From: a virus
Virus record (IMG/VR): IMGVR_UViG_3300046522_000161
Coordinates: 1 to 47,866 of that record
DNA: 47,866 nucleotides
Reading direction: 5' to 3' (one strand)
The number at the start of each line of letters is the position of its first letter. The first letter of the stretch is position 1. Positions 40,550-47,866 of this stretch are shown one piece after another. The notes below the pieces were generated by a model that saw only the letters and a list, made by a program, of their open reading frames with translations, was not told the DNA's origin and did not search any database. The position numbers and the translations under genes were made by a program.

Positions 40550-42622
40550 CTATCGCCAAGAATGCACCCATCCACCCTGTTTTCGTGCCTTGGTGGACCG
40601 TTTAATGGGCTTAGTTTCCGCCGGGGCGGGCTTTGCATCTTGTGGTGGGTTTCCCGCCGGCAGCGGCTGGGCAGCTGCGGCCGACCGTTTTACAGGGGTT
40701 TTCGGCGTGAATTCAGGCCGTTTTTCCTCGATTTCAGGCTGTTTTTCCTCCGTTTTCGGCTCAAATTTCACGATTTCTGGCACTTTTAGGCGCTCGGCCA
40801 GCCGTTTGAACGACGGATTCATGATTTTCAGGGCCGCATAGGCATAAACCCGGCAGTCCAGGGCTTCATTTCGGGCCTTGTCCGGTTTCGTCCATTCCCG
40901 CTTCGGCTGGCCCTTCAGGTACTTCGTCAGCAGCTTTTCGGCCGTGATCTGCTTGAACCATTCGTCCTCGCGGTCGGCTGGAACGTGGCAGTAGCCCGGC
41001 CCGAACTCGTTTTTGGCCAGGCGGCGCATCACGATCAGCTTCGCTTCGTCCACGCCGACCACGAACAGGTCCACCTTGCGCGCGTTCTTGCCGGACTGCT
41101 TGCGCTGCGGGGCCGTAACCACGGGCATGCCCCAGCCGCCCATGCCCTTGCCGGCGAACAGCCTGCGGCCCGTCTTGCCCTTGGCGAATTCGTAGGCCCG
41201 CTGGGTGTGGCCAGCCGTGCCGCCTGTGTCCAGCAGCGCGCCGCCGATGGTCAGCTGCGCGCCGGACTCGTGCAGCCAGGTTTCGGCCAGCATGTCTTCC
41301 AGGTCTTCCCACACGTCGGCCTGCAGCGTGTCACCCCACAGCACGCGGTATTCCACCGACCAGGATTCCTCGCCCAGTCCCCAGGCCACGATTTCGACTT
41401 CCAGGCGGTCGTTCTGCATGTCGATGCCGGCCGTCAGGAACAGGCCGCCAGCTGGCACGGCGACGGGCCATACCTCGATCTGCGCGCGCGCCTTCAGGGT
41501 CGTGGGGTCGGCCTTCTCGCCGATTTCTTCGTACGTTTCGCCCAGGCTGACGTTCTGGAACGACTGGATGTCGTCCAGGGCTAGCTTGTCCAGATACGAC
41601 TGGACGATGGCGGCCAGCCGGCGGAACGTGGAAAGCATTTCAGGCGCGTGGAACGATGCGTGACCACGGAACGGCTTGTGCGCCTTCCAGCCGTGGCCCT
41701 TGGCTTCGGCCGTGCGGATCGCCGCGATGCGCTGGCCGTCGTCCCAGCAGCTGCCACAGTGCTCGCACACGTAGACGGCGGTGTCCGGCTGGTGGTCCTG
41801 GCCCACGTCCAGTTCGGCTTCCTTGATGCTGGTCGAGCGCCGCCCGGTCCAGCGCACCTGGGACCACTTCAGCCACTGCGGTTCGTCGCAATCTGGGCAC
41901 GGCACATAGTACCGGCGCTGGTCGCCCTCATCGAACCCGGTTTCAATCCGGCTTTCGCCCTTGATTGTCGGCGTGCTGGACTCGGTGCGGATGGCCTGGT
42001 CGCCGAACGTCGCGGCGCGCTGGGCCAGCAGTTCGACCGGATCGCCTTCGGGCGTCGCGTCCATGCCGTCGATTTCGTCGGCTTGGGTGATCGGGGCGGA
42101 TCGGCCGCGCAGGGTCTTCGGCGAGCCTGCCCAGCTGAACATCAGCCAGCCGCCCACGTAGCTGATGATGCGGCTGTTGTTGACGCCCTCGCGGCCCCGC
42201 TGCTTCGCCATCTTGTCGGAAATCGCCGGGTTCGCGTCCAGCATCGGCCGCAGCTTCGTTTCCAGGAACGTCTGGATGTCGCCCTGCGTCGGTTGAACGA
42301 AAATCTGGCTGCGCGGCTCGTGCGCTATGAAATACCCCGTGATGCACTGCTGGATGGTCGTCTTGCCCAGCTGCGCGCCGGTCATGTACGACACGCGGCG
42401 GATGCCGGGTTCCTTGATGACATCCAGCATGCCGCGCTGGTACGGCGCGTTCAGGAACGAAATCGGACCTGGGATCGCGTTGCCGACCGGGATGCGCACG
42501 TTCTTTTCCGCCCAGTGGGACGGCAGGATGTCGGCCGGCGGGATCAGGTTCACGGCGGCCCGGCGGATCGCGGCCAGCACGGCGTCCGCGTTGCTGAAGG
42601 TTTCGGCGGCGGTGGCGGTCAT
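40550..42622 (-). CDS. Terminase large subunit, GpA family
   Basis: The 690-residue protein has an ATPase with Walker A-like GAQLGKT at 82-88 and ITQADEIDGMD, then a nuclease domain that includes GIDMQNDRLEVEIVAWG. These match lambda GpA-type large terminases, implying cos packaging. The C-terminus has a lysine- and proline-rich extension that contains the GNPPQD element. It overlaps the small subunit by 4 bases. Confidence 0.94.
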   Translation of the reverse strand: MTATAAETFSNADAVLAAIRRAAVNLIPPADILPSHWAEKNVRIPVGNAIPGPISFLNAPYQRGMLDVIKEPGIRRVSYMTGAQLGKTTIQQCITGYFIAHEPRSQIFVQPTQGDIQTFLETKLRPMLDANPAISDKMAKQRGREGVNNSRIISYVGGWLMFSWAGSPKTLRGRSAPITQADEIDGMDATPEGDPVELLAQRAATFGDQAIRTESSTPTIKGESRIETGFDEGDQRRYYVPCPDCDEPQWLKWSQVRWTGRRSTSIKEAELDVGQDHQPDTAVYVCEHCGSCWDDGQRIAAIRTAEAKGHGWKAHKPFRGHASFHAPEMLSTFRRLAAIVQSYLDKLALDDIQSFQNVSLGETYEEIGEKADPTTLKARAQIEVWPVAVPAGGLFLTAGIDMQNDRLEVEIVAWGLGEESWSVEYRVLWGDTLQADVWEDLEDMLAETWLHESGAQLTIGGALLDTGGTAGHTQRAYEFAKGKTGRRLFAGKGMGGWGMPVVTAPQRKQSGKNARKVDLFVVGVDEAKLIVMRRLAKNEFGPGYCHVPADREDEWFKQITAEKLLTKYLKGQPKREWTKPDKARNEALDCRVYAYAALKIMNPSFKRLAERLKVPEIVKFEPKTEEKQPEIEEKRPEFTPKTPVKRSAAAAQPLPAGNPPQDAKPAPAETKPIKRSTKARKQGGWVHSWR
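40639..40656 (-). repeat. 18-nt dispersed junction element, copy 6 (TerL C-terminus)
   Basis: It is in frame near the end of the terminase gene and reads A-G-N-P-P-Q-D. It lies 95 bases before the next gene start at 40543. Confidence 0.85.
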
Positions 42623-43116
42623 TCTTCGTCGTCGCCTTCGTCCGCCAGGGTCAGGTCAGCTTCAGCAGCCGCCTGCAGTGCCAGGGTCAGTTCGCCCCGC
42701 AGCACTTCCTTGAACCGCGTTTCGTTCGTCTCGCCCAGCAGCTGGATGACCACGCGCTGCGGCACGTTCATGACGTTGGCGCGGACCTCGGCGAACGCCT
42801 TGGCCTGGGCGCGTTCGAACTCGCGGATGGGCGCGACATCGCCACGGGCCTGGGCCAGTTCAAGTTCCGCCTTCAGCATCTTGGCGGCGGCGGTGCGCTT
42901 TTCGATTTCTTCCAGGCCGTCGGGTGCATCGGCTGCCGCGTCCTTAGCGGCGCGGTCAACACGCCAGCGTATTACTTCCGCCAGGTCGAAAACCCATTCC
43001 ACGCCACGGCTGCCGCGCTGGACCACGGGCATGCCCTCTTTGCCCCAGCGGTCAATGGTCGGAAGGGACACGCCCAGGTGCTCGGCCAGACCGGCCCGGT
43101 TCAGTTTTACGCCCAT
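42619..43116 (-). CDS. Terminase small subunit (Nu1-like)
   Basis: The 165-residue protein opens with a winged HTH (NRAGLAEHLGVSLPTIDRWG), then a helical Arg/Glu region and an acidic C-terminus. This fits the Nu1 DNA-packaging family that recognises cos. It is coupled to the large subunit. The gap upstream holds the candidate cos. Confidence 0.88.
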   Translation of the reverse strand: MGVKLNRAGLAEHLGVSLPTIDRWGKEGMPVVQRGSRGVEWVFDLAEVIRWRVDRAAKDAAADAPDGLEEIEKRTAAAKMLKAELELAQARGDVAPIREFERAQAKAFAEVRANVMNVPQRVVIQLLGETNETRFKEVLRGELTLALQAAAEADLTLADEGDDEE

Positions 43117-43174
43117 GGCTTATTACTTTGAGTAATGATAATTTAGGGTTTTAGAACCCACCCAGATATGAATC

Positions 43175-43199
43175 CCTGCGGGCGATTGCCCCCCGCAGG
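43175..43199. other. Candidate cosN: CCTGCGGG-N9-CCCGCAGG inverted repeat
   Basis: A perfect 8-bp inverted repeat (43175-43182, 43192-43199) with a 9-base centre lies in the 170-base gap before terS. Lambda-like phages have cos just upstream of the small terminase gene, and twofold symmetry at the nick site is usual. A further small inverted repeat GGGTT-N4-AACCC is at 43146-43159. The exact nick positions cannot be seen. Confidence 0.55.
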
Positions 43200-43286
43200 C
43201 CCTGGGCGGCAGGAAGGACCCAAAAGTGTTGTATTTTTGACGAAATGTGGCGTACACGCAACACATTGCATTGACATGGCCTGCAT

Positions 43287-43553
43287 TCATGTGGTAGGCG
43301 GCTCGTCGCCCTGCGCGGCCTGCACATCGCGATATATCTCGCCATATGCAATGCGCTTCACGGTCGAACGGCTCGCGTGCTCGCGCCACTTCGCAGCCAG
43401 GGCATCGATAGCCATCAGCCCATGTTCATAGTCCCAGCGGATGGCTGCGGCGATGTGGTCAGGGATGCTGCGTGGCTTGCCCCTGGGCATGCGCTCCAGG
43501 GATGTGGGTGCGCCCTCGGGTGGGATGAACACGGGCACGGGGTACTTATCCAT
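43287..43553 (-). CDS. Small HTH-like protein upstream of terminase
   Basis: The 88-residue protein starts MDKYPVPVFIPPEGAP. A proline-rich N-terminus precedes a helical segment with HTH character (DALAAKWREHASRSTVKRIAYG). ATG 43553 overlaps the previous gene by 8 bases. It could regulate packaging or late transcription. Function unknown. Confidence 0.65.
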   Translation of the reverse strand: MDKYPVPVFIPPEGAPTSLERMPRGKPRSIPDHIAAAIRWDYEHGLMAIDALAAKWREHASRSTVKRIAYGEIYRDVQAAQGDEPPTT

Positions 43554-43731
43554 GGCGCACATGCCCGCATGTGTTGCAGCGCGTGAATCGCTGGCCACCC
43601 AGCACGCCGAAGTCCGCCCTTGCCTCGTGCATGCGGCGCACCTGGCGGCGACGCTCGACCAGGCACAGCACGATTGCCACCACGTATGCGATGGCCAGGA
43701 TGGCGACGATGCCCACCAGCAGGCGGTTCAT
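43546..43731 (-). CDS. Single-pass membrane protein with C-terminal zinc motif
   Basis: The 61-residue protein begins MNRLLVGIVAILAIAYVVAI, one clear transmembrane helix, then an Arg-rich region and CNTCGHVRHG. It is encoded in the late/lysis operon. It could assist lysis or act at the membrane. Function unknown. Confidence 0.62.
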   Translation of the reverse strand: MNRLLVGIVAILAIAYVVAIVLCLVERRRQVRRMHEARADFGVLGGQRFTRCNTCGHVRHG

Positions 43732-43739
43732 GGGGCAAG

Positions 43740-43904
43740 TCATGGATTGCGCCCCATGAGTCGGCACAGGAAACCGTTGTGCGGCTGGCCTTCAATGAAT
43801 GGCCCGCACCAGCCGCAGAATATGCGGGTTGGTGGCGGCGGTGGCGGTGGCGGCGCTGGCGGACGCTTGTACGCAGGCGGCGGGTTAATCTGTTTCTGCA
43901 TCAT
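43740..43904 (-). CDS. 54-residue proline-rich CxxC protein
   Basis: ATG 43904 overlaps the TGA of the Rz gene. The protein has a polyproline segment (residues 15-24) and FCGWCGPF with a later CRLM, suggesting a small zinc knuckle. Its stop is 8 bases before the next start. Coupling supports translation. Function unknown. Confidence 0.58.
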   Translation of the reverse strand: MMQKQINPPPAYKRPPAPPPPPPPPTRIFCGWCGPFIEGQPHNGFLCRLMGRNP

Positions 43905-44422
43905 GGCTCAGACCGTCCCGAACGATCCGCCCTGACCACAGCCTGGCAGGCCCGCAGCTGGTCCGCTACTTGGTCGGCTTCGCCTGCGGTTCGAATAAGA
44001 AATTCTGCATCCGCGATCCGAAGTCCGACGCCCTTGGCTGCATCACGCTGGCCGGTGCCGGCGGCAGCACTGGGCAGACGGACACTGGCGGCGAACTCAT
44101 TGGCGGCAATGTCGCTGCGCAGCCGGATAGTGCCAGCGCGCAGGTCAGCGATAGTGCGGTTTGAAATGGCTTCACGATTGGCGATGTCCTGCTGGTGTTT
44201 GTCGGCAATGGCCGCCAGTTCGGCCGCCTTGTCCTGTTCTTGCTGGCGGGCCTTGGATTGCTGATCTGCAAGCGCCTTGGCCCAGGTCAGGTTGATGCGG
44301 GTCAGTTCAGCCTGGTGCGCCGTGTCGCCAGCCACCTTGCCAGCGTGATAGGCCAGTCCATGGCTGGCCGTGATGACCAGGGCCGCGATGCCCACGGCGA
44401 TGGCGGTGGTCTGGATGCTCAT
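43901..44422 (-). CDS. Rz: Rz-like inner-membrane spanin
   Basis: The 173-residue protein starts MSIQTTAIAVGIAALVITAS, an N-terminal transmembrane anchor, then a long coiled coil (AELTRINLTWAKALADQQSKARQQ). ATG 44422 overlaps the previous gene as ATGA. An Rz1 lipoprotein is embedded in the -1/+1 frame. It bridges the periplasm for final lysis. Confidence 0.85.
   Translation of the reverse strand: MSIQTTAIAVGIAALVITASHGLAYHAGKVAGDTAHQAELTRINLTWAKALADQQSKARQQEQDKAAELAAIADKHQQDIANREAISNRTIADLRAGTIRLRSDIAANEFAASVRLPSAAAGTGQRDAAKGVGLRIADAEFLIRTAGEADQVADQLRACQAVVRADRSGRSEP
43966..44175 (-). CDS. Rz1: Rz1-like outer-membrane spanin lipoprotein, embedded in Rz
   Basis: The GTG start at 44175 gives 69 residues with signal peptide KPFQTALSLTCALALSGC and lipobox LSGC, then a proline-rich mature part (LPPMSSPPVSVCPVLPPAP). 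It is entirely inside the Rz coding region in another frame, the classic embedded Rz1 arrangement. Confidence 0.82.
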   Translation of the reverse strand: MKPFQTALSLTCALALSGCAATLPPMSSPPVSVCPVLPPAPASVMQPRASDFGSRMQNFLFEPQAKPTK

Positions 44423-44676
44423 GCGATGCGGTGCGTGACGTGGATCGGCGAAACCAGAACGCGATCCGCAGGCGTGAAGTGCGATGCGATTTCGAACGCG
44501 AAGTCGGCGAACCTGCACCACAGATGCAGGATCGGCGCTTTTGGCGTGGCCATGGCGATTTCGTCGCCTTCACCTGCAAACCAGGCCGGCACGCCGAACA
44601 GCGTCCCTTCGTGAGTCAGTCCGCCGGCAATGGCGGCGGCCTTAGTGATATAAATCAAGTTCAGCAAATTCTTCAT
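44419..44676 (-). CDS. Hypothetical late protein between endolysin and Rz
   Basis: The 85-residue protein (MKNLLNLIYITKAAAIAGGL, FGVPAWFAGEGDEIAMATP, HVTHRIA) is coupled on both sides by ATGA overlaps. No signal peptide is clear. It sits inside the lysis block. Function unknown. Confidence 0.65.
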   Translation of the reverse strand: MKNLLNLIYITKAAAIAGGLTHEGTLFGVPAWFAGEGDEIAMATPKAPILHLWCRFADFAFEIASHFTPADRVLVSPIHVTHRIA

Positions 44677-45149
44677 ACAGGCTTCTTCCCTTCACAAAAC
44701 GCCCGCGCCGTTTGACGACGCTTCACCAGCCCAGCAACAGGCCGCCCATTCACATTCACCCACAGCGACAGCGCAGCGCACGCGCCGGCCATATCGCCAG
44801 CGTTCGCCTTGCGTGCCATGCTGCTGTTGCAAAACGCCGACACACCAATGTTAAAAGCGGTGTCGGTGAAAGCCACTTTCTGCCCATCCGTCAGCGGCAC
44901 ATGCACGCAGCCCATGACGCCTTCGGCATGCCTGGCCAGATCGCGATCCAGCTGCGCGGCACACTCGCCAGGGGTGTACGTCTTGCCCCACTGCGCGTTT
45001 TCCGTCGCCCCGGTGCAGTACGTCAGCACGCCGCCCAGGTCTTTGTACGTCCGCAACACGGTGCCTTCGTTGGCCGGAACCATGGCCATCAGCACACCAG
45101 CCGCCGCAGCACCCAGGATCGCCACCAGGCCGCGCTTATTCGGCTGCAT
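44673..45149 (-). CDS. SAR endolysin (GH24 lysozyme)
   Basis: The 158-residue protein has an N-terminal weakly hydrophobic signal-anchor-release segment (LVAILGAAAAGVLMAMVP), then the GH24 catalytic triad E-x8-D-x5-T in NEGTVLRTYKDLGGVLTYCTG. The family cleaves peptidoglycan after release from the membrane. It lies between holin and Rz genes. Confidence 0.92.
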   Translation of the reverse strand: MQPNKRGLVAILGAAAAGVLMAMVPANEGTVLRTYKDLGGVLTYCTGATENAQWGKTYTPGECAAQLDRDLARHAEGVMGCVHVPLTDGQKVAFTDTAFNIGVSAFCNSSMARKANAGDMAGACAALSLWVNVNGRPVAGLVKRRQTARAFCEGKKPV

Positions 45150-45342
45150 CGGGCGTCGCCTTCACCCAGCCACGGGCCACAGCCAGCGGCTTGAAGATGC
45201 GCTTCCACAGCCATTCGAGGATCAGCATTGCCGAATACAAGAACGCTGCGAAACTGGCTGCATCCGCCCAGCTGGTGATGCCGATCAGCGCCCATGCGCT
45301 GACAACCTTGGCGGTTTGATTTTGGATTTCGTCTGAATTCAT
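45136..45342 (-). CDS. Small membrane holin-like protein
   Basis: The 68-residue protein has a hydrophobic segment (AASFAAFLYSAMLILEWLW) flanked by polar ends, and a basic C-terminus. It sits immediately before the SAR endolysin, where the holin or pinholin is expected. One transmembrane helix is clear and a second is weak. ATG 45342 overlaps the Mor-like gene. Confidence 0.68.
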   Translation of the reverse strand: MNSDEIQNQTAKVVSAWALIGITSWADAASFAAFLYSAMLILEWLWKRIFKPLAVARGWVKATPDAAE

Positions 45343-45809
45343 GCGGTGGCGAGCGCCTTACGTCGGTCGGATTGGATCGGCCGATTATCGTTGTTCGCTG
45401 CGCGCCGTTCTCGTGGTGGGTTTCCCGCTGTGGCGCGGATGACGCGGCGCACATGGGTCACATCCACGTCGAACCACTCGGCCAGCATGGCAGTCGTCAT
45501 GCCATCAGCTGCCAGGCGGGCAATGTTCCTGTCGCGATGCTCGCGCAGCAGGTCCGCACAGCTTGGCGGATGGATCAGCATGCCGGCGAATTCCCGTGCC
45601 AGCCGTGACGCATCACGCCATCCCAGGATGCGCACCAGGTCGTGGTTCGGCTCCAGGCGCTTGGGCGCGTACATGATGACGGTGGATTTCCGTGCTGCCG
45701 GGTATCGTGCATCCGGCGTGTAGCAGCGTGGCAATTGTCCGATCAGGTATAACGCCTGTTCACGCCCAATAACGTCGGCTATTTCCTGAACAGTATTGGG
45801 CAGACTCAT
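45339..45809 (-). CDS. Mor/C-like transcription activator, candidate late-gene activator
   Basis: The 156-residue protein has a Mor-type layout. The N-terminal helical dimerisation domain (IADVIGREQALYLIGQLPRC, VIMYAPKRLEPNHDLVRIL) precedes an HTH at about 103-125 (MTTAMLAEWFDVDVTHVRRV). It heads the lysis and head operon behind a repeat-rich control region. Its C-terminus carries both recurrent signatures of this genome, GNPPR at 129-133 and AANNDN at 137-142. The late target promoter is not identified. Confidence 0.76.
   Translation of the reverse strand: MSLPNTVQEIADVIGREQALYLIGQLPRCYTPDARYPAARKSTVIMYAPKRLEPNHDLVRILGWRDASRLAREFAGMLIHPPSCADLLREHRDRNIARLAADGMTTAMLAEWFDVDVTHVRRVIRATAGNPPRERRAANNDNRPIQSDRRKALATA
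45410..45427 (-). repeat. 18-nt dispersed junction element, copy 7 (activator C-terminus)
   Basis: It reads CGGGAAACCCACCACGAG on the - strand, one change from the others (A to G). It is in frame and encodes A-G-N-P-P-R, and lies 67 bases before the holin start. Confidence 0.85.
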
Positions 45810-46125
45810 GGCGGCATCCTAAACATTCGATGCCTCATTGTAATATATCCGCCCGGAAATAGCTACGTTCAGGAAAGTTTTACAACGTGTCGATGACTGA
45901 CTGAATGACCAAGTGACCAGCGTGACCACAGGTTCATTAAAGTATACGGGCTATCGCGTTGGGGCTGTTTATATAGGTATGTATTATATTTATATATCTA
46001 GTCATCTTAGTCACTTAGTCATTCACTAGACAAATCAAGGACTTAGCGCTGACCAAGTGTTGTAACGGGTTGTCATCGCTGGTCACTGATGGCGAAAAAA
46101 ACCGCCCGTAGGCGGTTTGTGGTGG
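45810..46125. promoter_or_regulatory. Non-coding control region of the late operon, with TGAC iterons
   Basis: This 316-base gap separates the accessory operon terminator from the Mor-like gene. Arm 1 (45894-45929) has TGACTGAC, then TGAC repeats spaced 8-9 bases (TGACCAAGTGACC). Arm 2 (45998-46029) has the inverse set (TGACTAAGTGACTAAG on the - strand). A very AT-rich spacer lies between them (about 45965-45997). A further TGACCAAGTG is at 46050. This could be the activator binding region, an origin, or both. A -10-like TACAAT lies 32 bases before the start codon. Confidence 0.6.
46099..46118 (-). terminator. Terminator of the accessory operon
   Basis: On the - strand AAACCGCC (46118-46111), loop TACG and GGCGGTTT (46106-46099) followed by TTTT form a strong intrinsic terminator directly after the 46126-46314 gene. 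Confidence 0.88.
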
Positions 46126-46314
46126 TCATCCGAAGCGTTTGGCTATGAAATCGGCATCCTGGCATGTCCGGTGTACCCTGCGCGGTCGCTTGGAAGGTGC
46201 GGCCTGGCAAGCTGTGCATCTGGCCCTGCTCGGGTCGCTGCAGGCCGGCGACAGCAGCGCAATCGGTTTCGTGCGCCTGCAGCTGGAACAGAAAAATTCA
46301 GTTTTGGCCGTCAT
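46126..46314 (-). CDS. Small zinc-finger protein
   Basis: The 62-residue protein starts MTAKTEFFCSSCRRTKP, with a CSSC and a later CTAC pair, so a four-cysteine zinc knuckle. It is the last gene of the accessory operon and overlaps the DUF2591 paralogue. Function unknown. Confidence 0.65.
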   Translation of the reverse strand: MTAKTEFFCSSCRRTKPIALLSPACSDPSRARCTACQAAPSKRPRRVHRTCQDADFIAKRFG

Positions 46315-46639
46315 CCTGCACTTCATCCCCGAACTTGCTGGCCACGTAGGCGCGCATGGCGGCCACCAGCGGGGTGGGGCCACGCTCGTCATAACTCGGG
46401 GCATTGCTGTGCTTCAGTGCGCACCAGGGCGCTGCCTTGTGCCACTGGTGGAACTCCAGCTGGATGCGCTCCCGCTCAATAATCGGCCCGCCCTGCGCCC
46501 AGTCGGTGGATGGCGAGAATTCGCGGCAGAAGATGACGCACATATCCTTATCGCCGTAGGTTTGAATTTCTGCGCTCTCGCCTTCCGCCCGCGCCACCCA
46601 GTAATCCAGCAGCGCACCCGTCAGTTCACTTGTTTTCAT
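46298..46639 (-). CDS. DUF2591/NinX-like protein, paralogue B
   Basis: The 113-residue protein starts MKTSELTGALLDYWVARAEG and ends GPTPLVAAMRAYVASKFGDE, close to the longer paralogue at 18028-18474. The last 60 bases of the two genes are almost the same. The context CTGAAAGGCA lies upstream of ATG 46639, as in the paralogue. It is shorter because the central loop is missing. Confidence 0.75.
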   Translation of the reverse strand: MKTSELTGALLDYWVARAEGESAEIQTYGDKDMCVIFCREFSPSTDWAQGGPIIERERIQLEFHQWHKAAPWCALKHSNAPSYDERGPTPLVAAMRAYVASKFGDEVQDDGQN

Positions 46640-47036
46640 GTTGCCTTTCAGTTGTTCGATCAAATAGTGCCGCCATCAGCGGGTCTGTCGTCTCGCCGCG
46701 CCTGGCCTTCAGCGCCCAGTGCCTGGCCCGTTCCTTCTTGCGCAGCGTTTCCATGCCGTATCGTTTTTTCGCCAGGTGCCAGTCCTCGCTGTTTGTCAGG
46801 GGCTTCAGCGTGCAGACCGCATCCGCGCCTGGCCCCGCGCCGTACACGGGCACGAAGTTCCCCGTCCTGTTCGGCCTGCGCCAGTCCACAATGCGGCATT
46901 CGCCTGTCTTTCGCATTCGACGCACCCACCTGGCCACGGTGTCGTGGTGCCAGCCGGATTTCTCCACCAGCTGGCCAGTCGTGCCCGGCATCGCCTGGAT
47001 GATGTCAGCCTTGGCTGTGTGGTAGTTACGAGGCAT
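46626..47036 (-). CDS. Winged-helix DNA-binding protein of the accessory operon
   Basis: The 136-residue protein starts MPRNYHTAKADIIQAMPGT and has a winged HTH (TGQLVEKSGWHHDTVARWVR) at about 20-39. It is followed by a beta segment (CRIVDWRRPNRTGNFVPVYG) and a C-terminal helical part. It overlaps genes on both sides. It may regulate the accessory or early genes. Its target is unknown. Confidence 0.68.
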   Translation of the reverse strand: MPRNYHTAKADIIQAMPGTTGQLVEKSGWHHDTVARWVRRMRKTGECRIVDWRRPNRTGNFVPVYGAGPGADAVCTLKPLTNSEDWHLAKKRYGMETLRKKERARHWALKARRGETTDPLMAALFDRTTERQHENK

Positions 47037-47866
47037 CGGTCTTGCCTTGGGATGCGGACATGGCGGCGCGAATTGCCGTGCGCACGTCGTTGCCCCGCAC
47101 ATCGATCAGGGTGTGGTCGTCCAGATAGATGACGTCGACGGGCTGCTCGTTGAGCCAGTTCAGCAGCTCGGCATCCCGCGCTTCGCCTGCTTGCGCTGGA
47201 GCGGCGAAGTCGCGATACCCGTTCATGTAACCGTAGCCGGCGGCCGTTCGGATCACGTCGTCCGCCACGTAATAGCCGCCCGATTGCAGATGCTTGAGGT
47301 TGTTGTACAACGTGCGGCACTCGTCGCGCTGCGCATCAGTCAGCGGGCCTCGAATACCTTCCTGCTCGCCCTCTTGAGCGGGCAGTACTCGATCTTTCTG
47401 CCTCAACCCAAGCTCATAGCCTTGAGCGTGTGCCTTCGTCACGTCGCCGTGCGTGTAGTGCCCGTCCGCCTCACCTTGAGCGGGCAGCGGTGCGCGGGCG
47501 AGGGCTGCGCGGGCCTCCTCGATGTAGGCGGCCACGTCCTCGTGCACCAGATACGAATAATTCTGGCCGGTGCCGGGCCGAAGAAACATCGTGCGCCTCA
47601 TGCTATCGATCTGATCGCACAGCTTTTGCAGCGCTGCCGCAGCATCCCGGCTGGGTGCTGGGGCTGGGTACACGGTATATAAGCCGTTTTCTTCCAAGGA
47701 CATGCCGGTAGGAGTCCAGTCGAATCGCTGCACTTCCCCGCTCGCGCTTGCCGTGGTGGCCGCAGGGGTGCCGATGGGTTCCCAGTCGTAGCCCTTGCCG
47801 TTGCAGTCCTCGCAAGGTCCATTCGTGTAGCCGCTCCCGTTGCATTCGCCGCACGGAACTTTCTCA
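47026..47866 (-). CDS. C-terminal part of the gene that crosses the circle (with 1-636)
   Basis: This frame runs into the right edge, where 47740-47866 repeats bases 1-127. From 47739 it reads MSLEENGLYTVYPAPAPSRD after the junction, then a helical AYIEEARAALARAPLPAQGE region and a C-terminal LLNWLNEQPVDVIYLDDHTL segment, ending at 47026. It completes the 449-residue zinc-knuckle protein. No catalytic motif seen. Confidence 0.82.
   Translation of the reverse strand, partial: EKVPCGECNGSGYTNGPCEDCNGKGYDWEPIGTPAATTASASGEVQRFDWTPTGMSLEENGLYTVYPAPAPSRDAAAALQKLCDQIDSMRRTMFLRPGTGQNYSYLVHEDVAAYIEEARAALARAPLPAQGEADGHYTHGDVTKAHAQGYELGLRQKDRVLPAQEGEQEGIRGPLTDAQRDECRTLYNNLKHLQSGGYYVADDVIRTAAGYGYMNGYRDFAAPAQAGEARDAELLNWLNEQPVDVIYLDDHTLIDVRGNDVRTAIRAAMSASQGKTDAS
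47740..47866. repeat. Terminal direct repeat, right copy (identical to 1-127)
   Basis: These 127 bases are identical to the first 127. Removing one copy gives a 47,739 bp circle with a single continuous gene across the join. Confidence 0.93.

Overview
This window is a complete, circularly closed genome of a temperate tailed phage. Its bases 1-127 are repeated exactly at 47740-47866, and one gene runs in frame across the two ends. The unique sequence is therefore 47,739 bp, and the ends are an assembly cut point, not biological termini. High GC, a tyrosine integrase next to a 3' tRNA-Lys(CTT)-like attP core, and the gene families point to a proteobacterial host, most likely a betaproteobacterium of the Burkholderiales. 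Host assignment is inference.

Layout. Nearly everything reads leftward (- strand). (i) 46126-47739 joined to 1-993 is an operon of small accessory genes from a strong promoter near 1050. (ii) 1122-8601 is the early replication block: basic and hypothetical small proteins, a PriCT-2/Toprim/VirE-type primase-helicase, a small HTH regulator with an operator-promoter, VRR-NUC and HNH nucleases, a ParB-like protein, a zinc protein, two tiny membrane proteins and an SF2 helicase. (iii) 8602-8723 is a divergent promoter region. The only rightward operon follows it (8724-12674): a winged-helix regulator, a RecE-like nuclease, a Sak4-like ATPase, an excisionase-like HTH, zinc proteins and SSB, ending at a terminator. 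(iv) 12709-16967 is a siphophage-style receptor cassette: fibre-tail adaptor, Ig/SGNH esterase adhesin, a structural protein and a DUF4214 protein. (v) 17034-18970 holds single-gene morons with their own promoters. (vi) 18984-20485 is the integrase, control palindromes and attP.

(vii) 20518-34511 is a P2-type contractile tail and baseplate (D, X, U, T, E/E' frameshift, FII, FI, collar, fibre assembly, H, tailspike, I, J, W, V). (viii) 34508-43116 is a lambda/HK97-like head module (connector proteins, a fused HK97-type protease-capsid protein, portal, GpA terminase, Nu1-like small subunit). A candidate cos lies upstream of the small terminase. (ix) 43287-45809 is the lysis block (Rz/Rz1, SAR endolysin, holin) headed by a Mor-like activator. 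That activator sits behind a 316-base non-coding region with inverted TGAC-iteron arrays. The phage is thus a mosaic myophage: lambda-like head, P2-like tail, siphophage-like adhesin cassette.

The most unusual feature is an 18-nt element (- strand CGGGAAACCCACCACRAG) present seven times, always on the - strand and always near a gene junction, either just after a stop codon or within the end of a coding region. Three of the four intergenic copies sit in gaps where the two flanking genes are in the same frame with no other stop, and a fifth copy sits at the junction of the fused protease-capsid gene. Separately, the pentapeptide AANDN (or a close variant) recurs in six unrelated proteins with synonymous codon variation, so that one is conserved as peptide and not as DNA.
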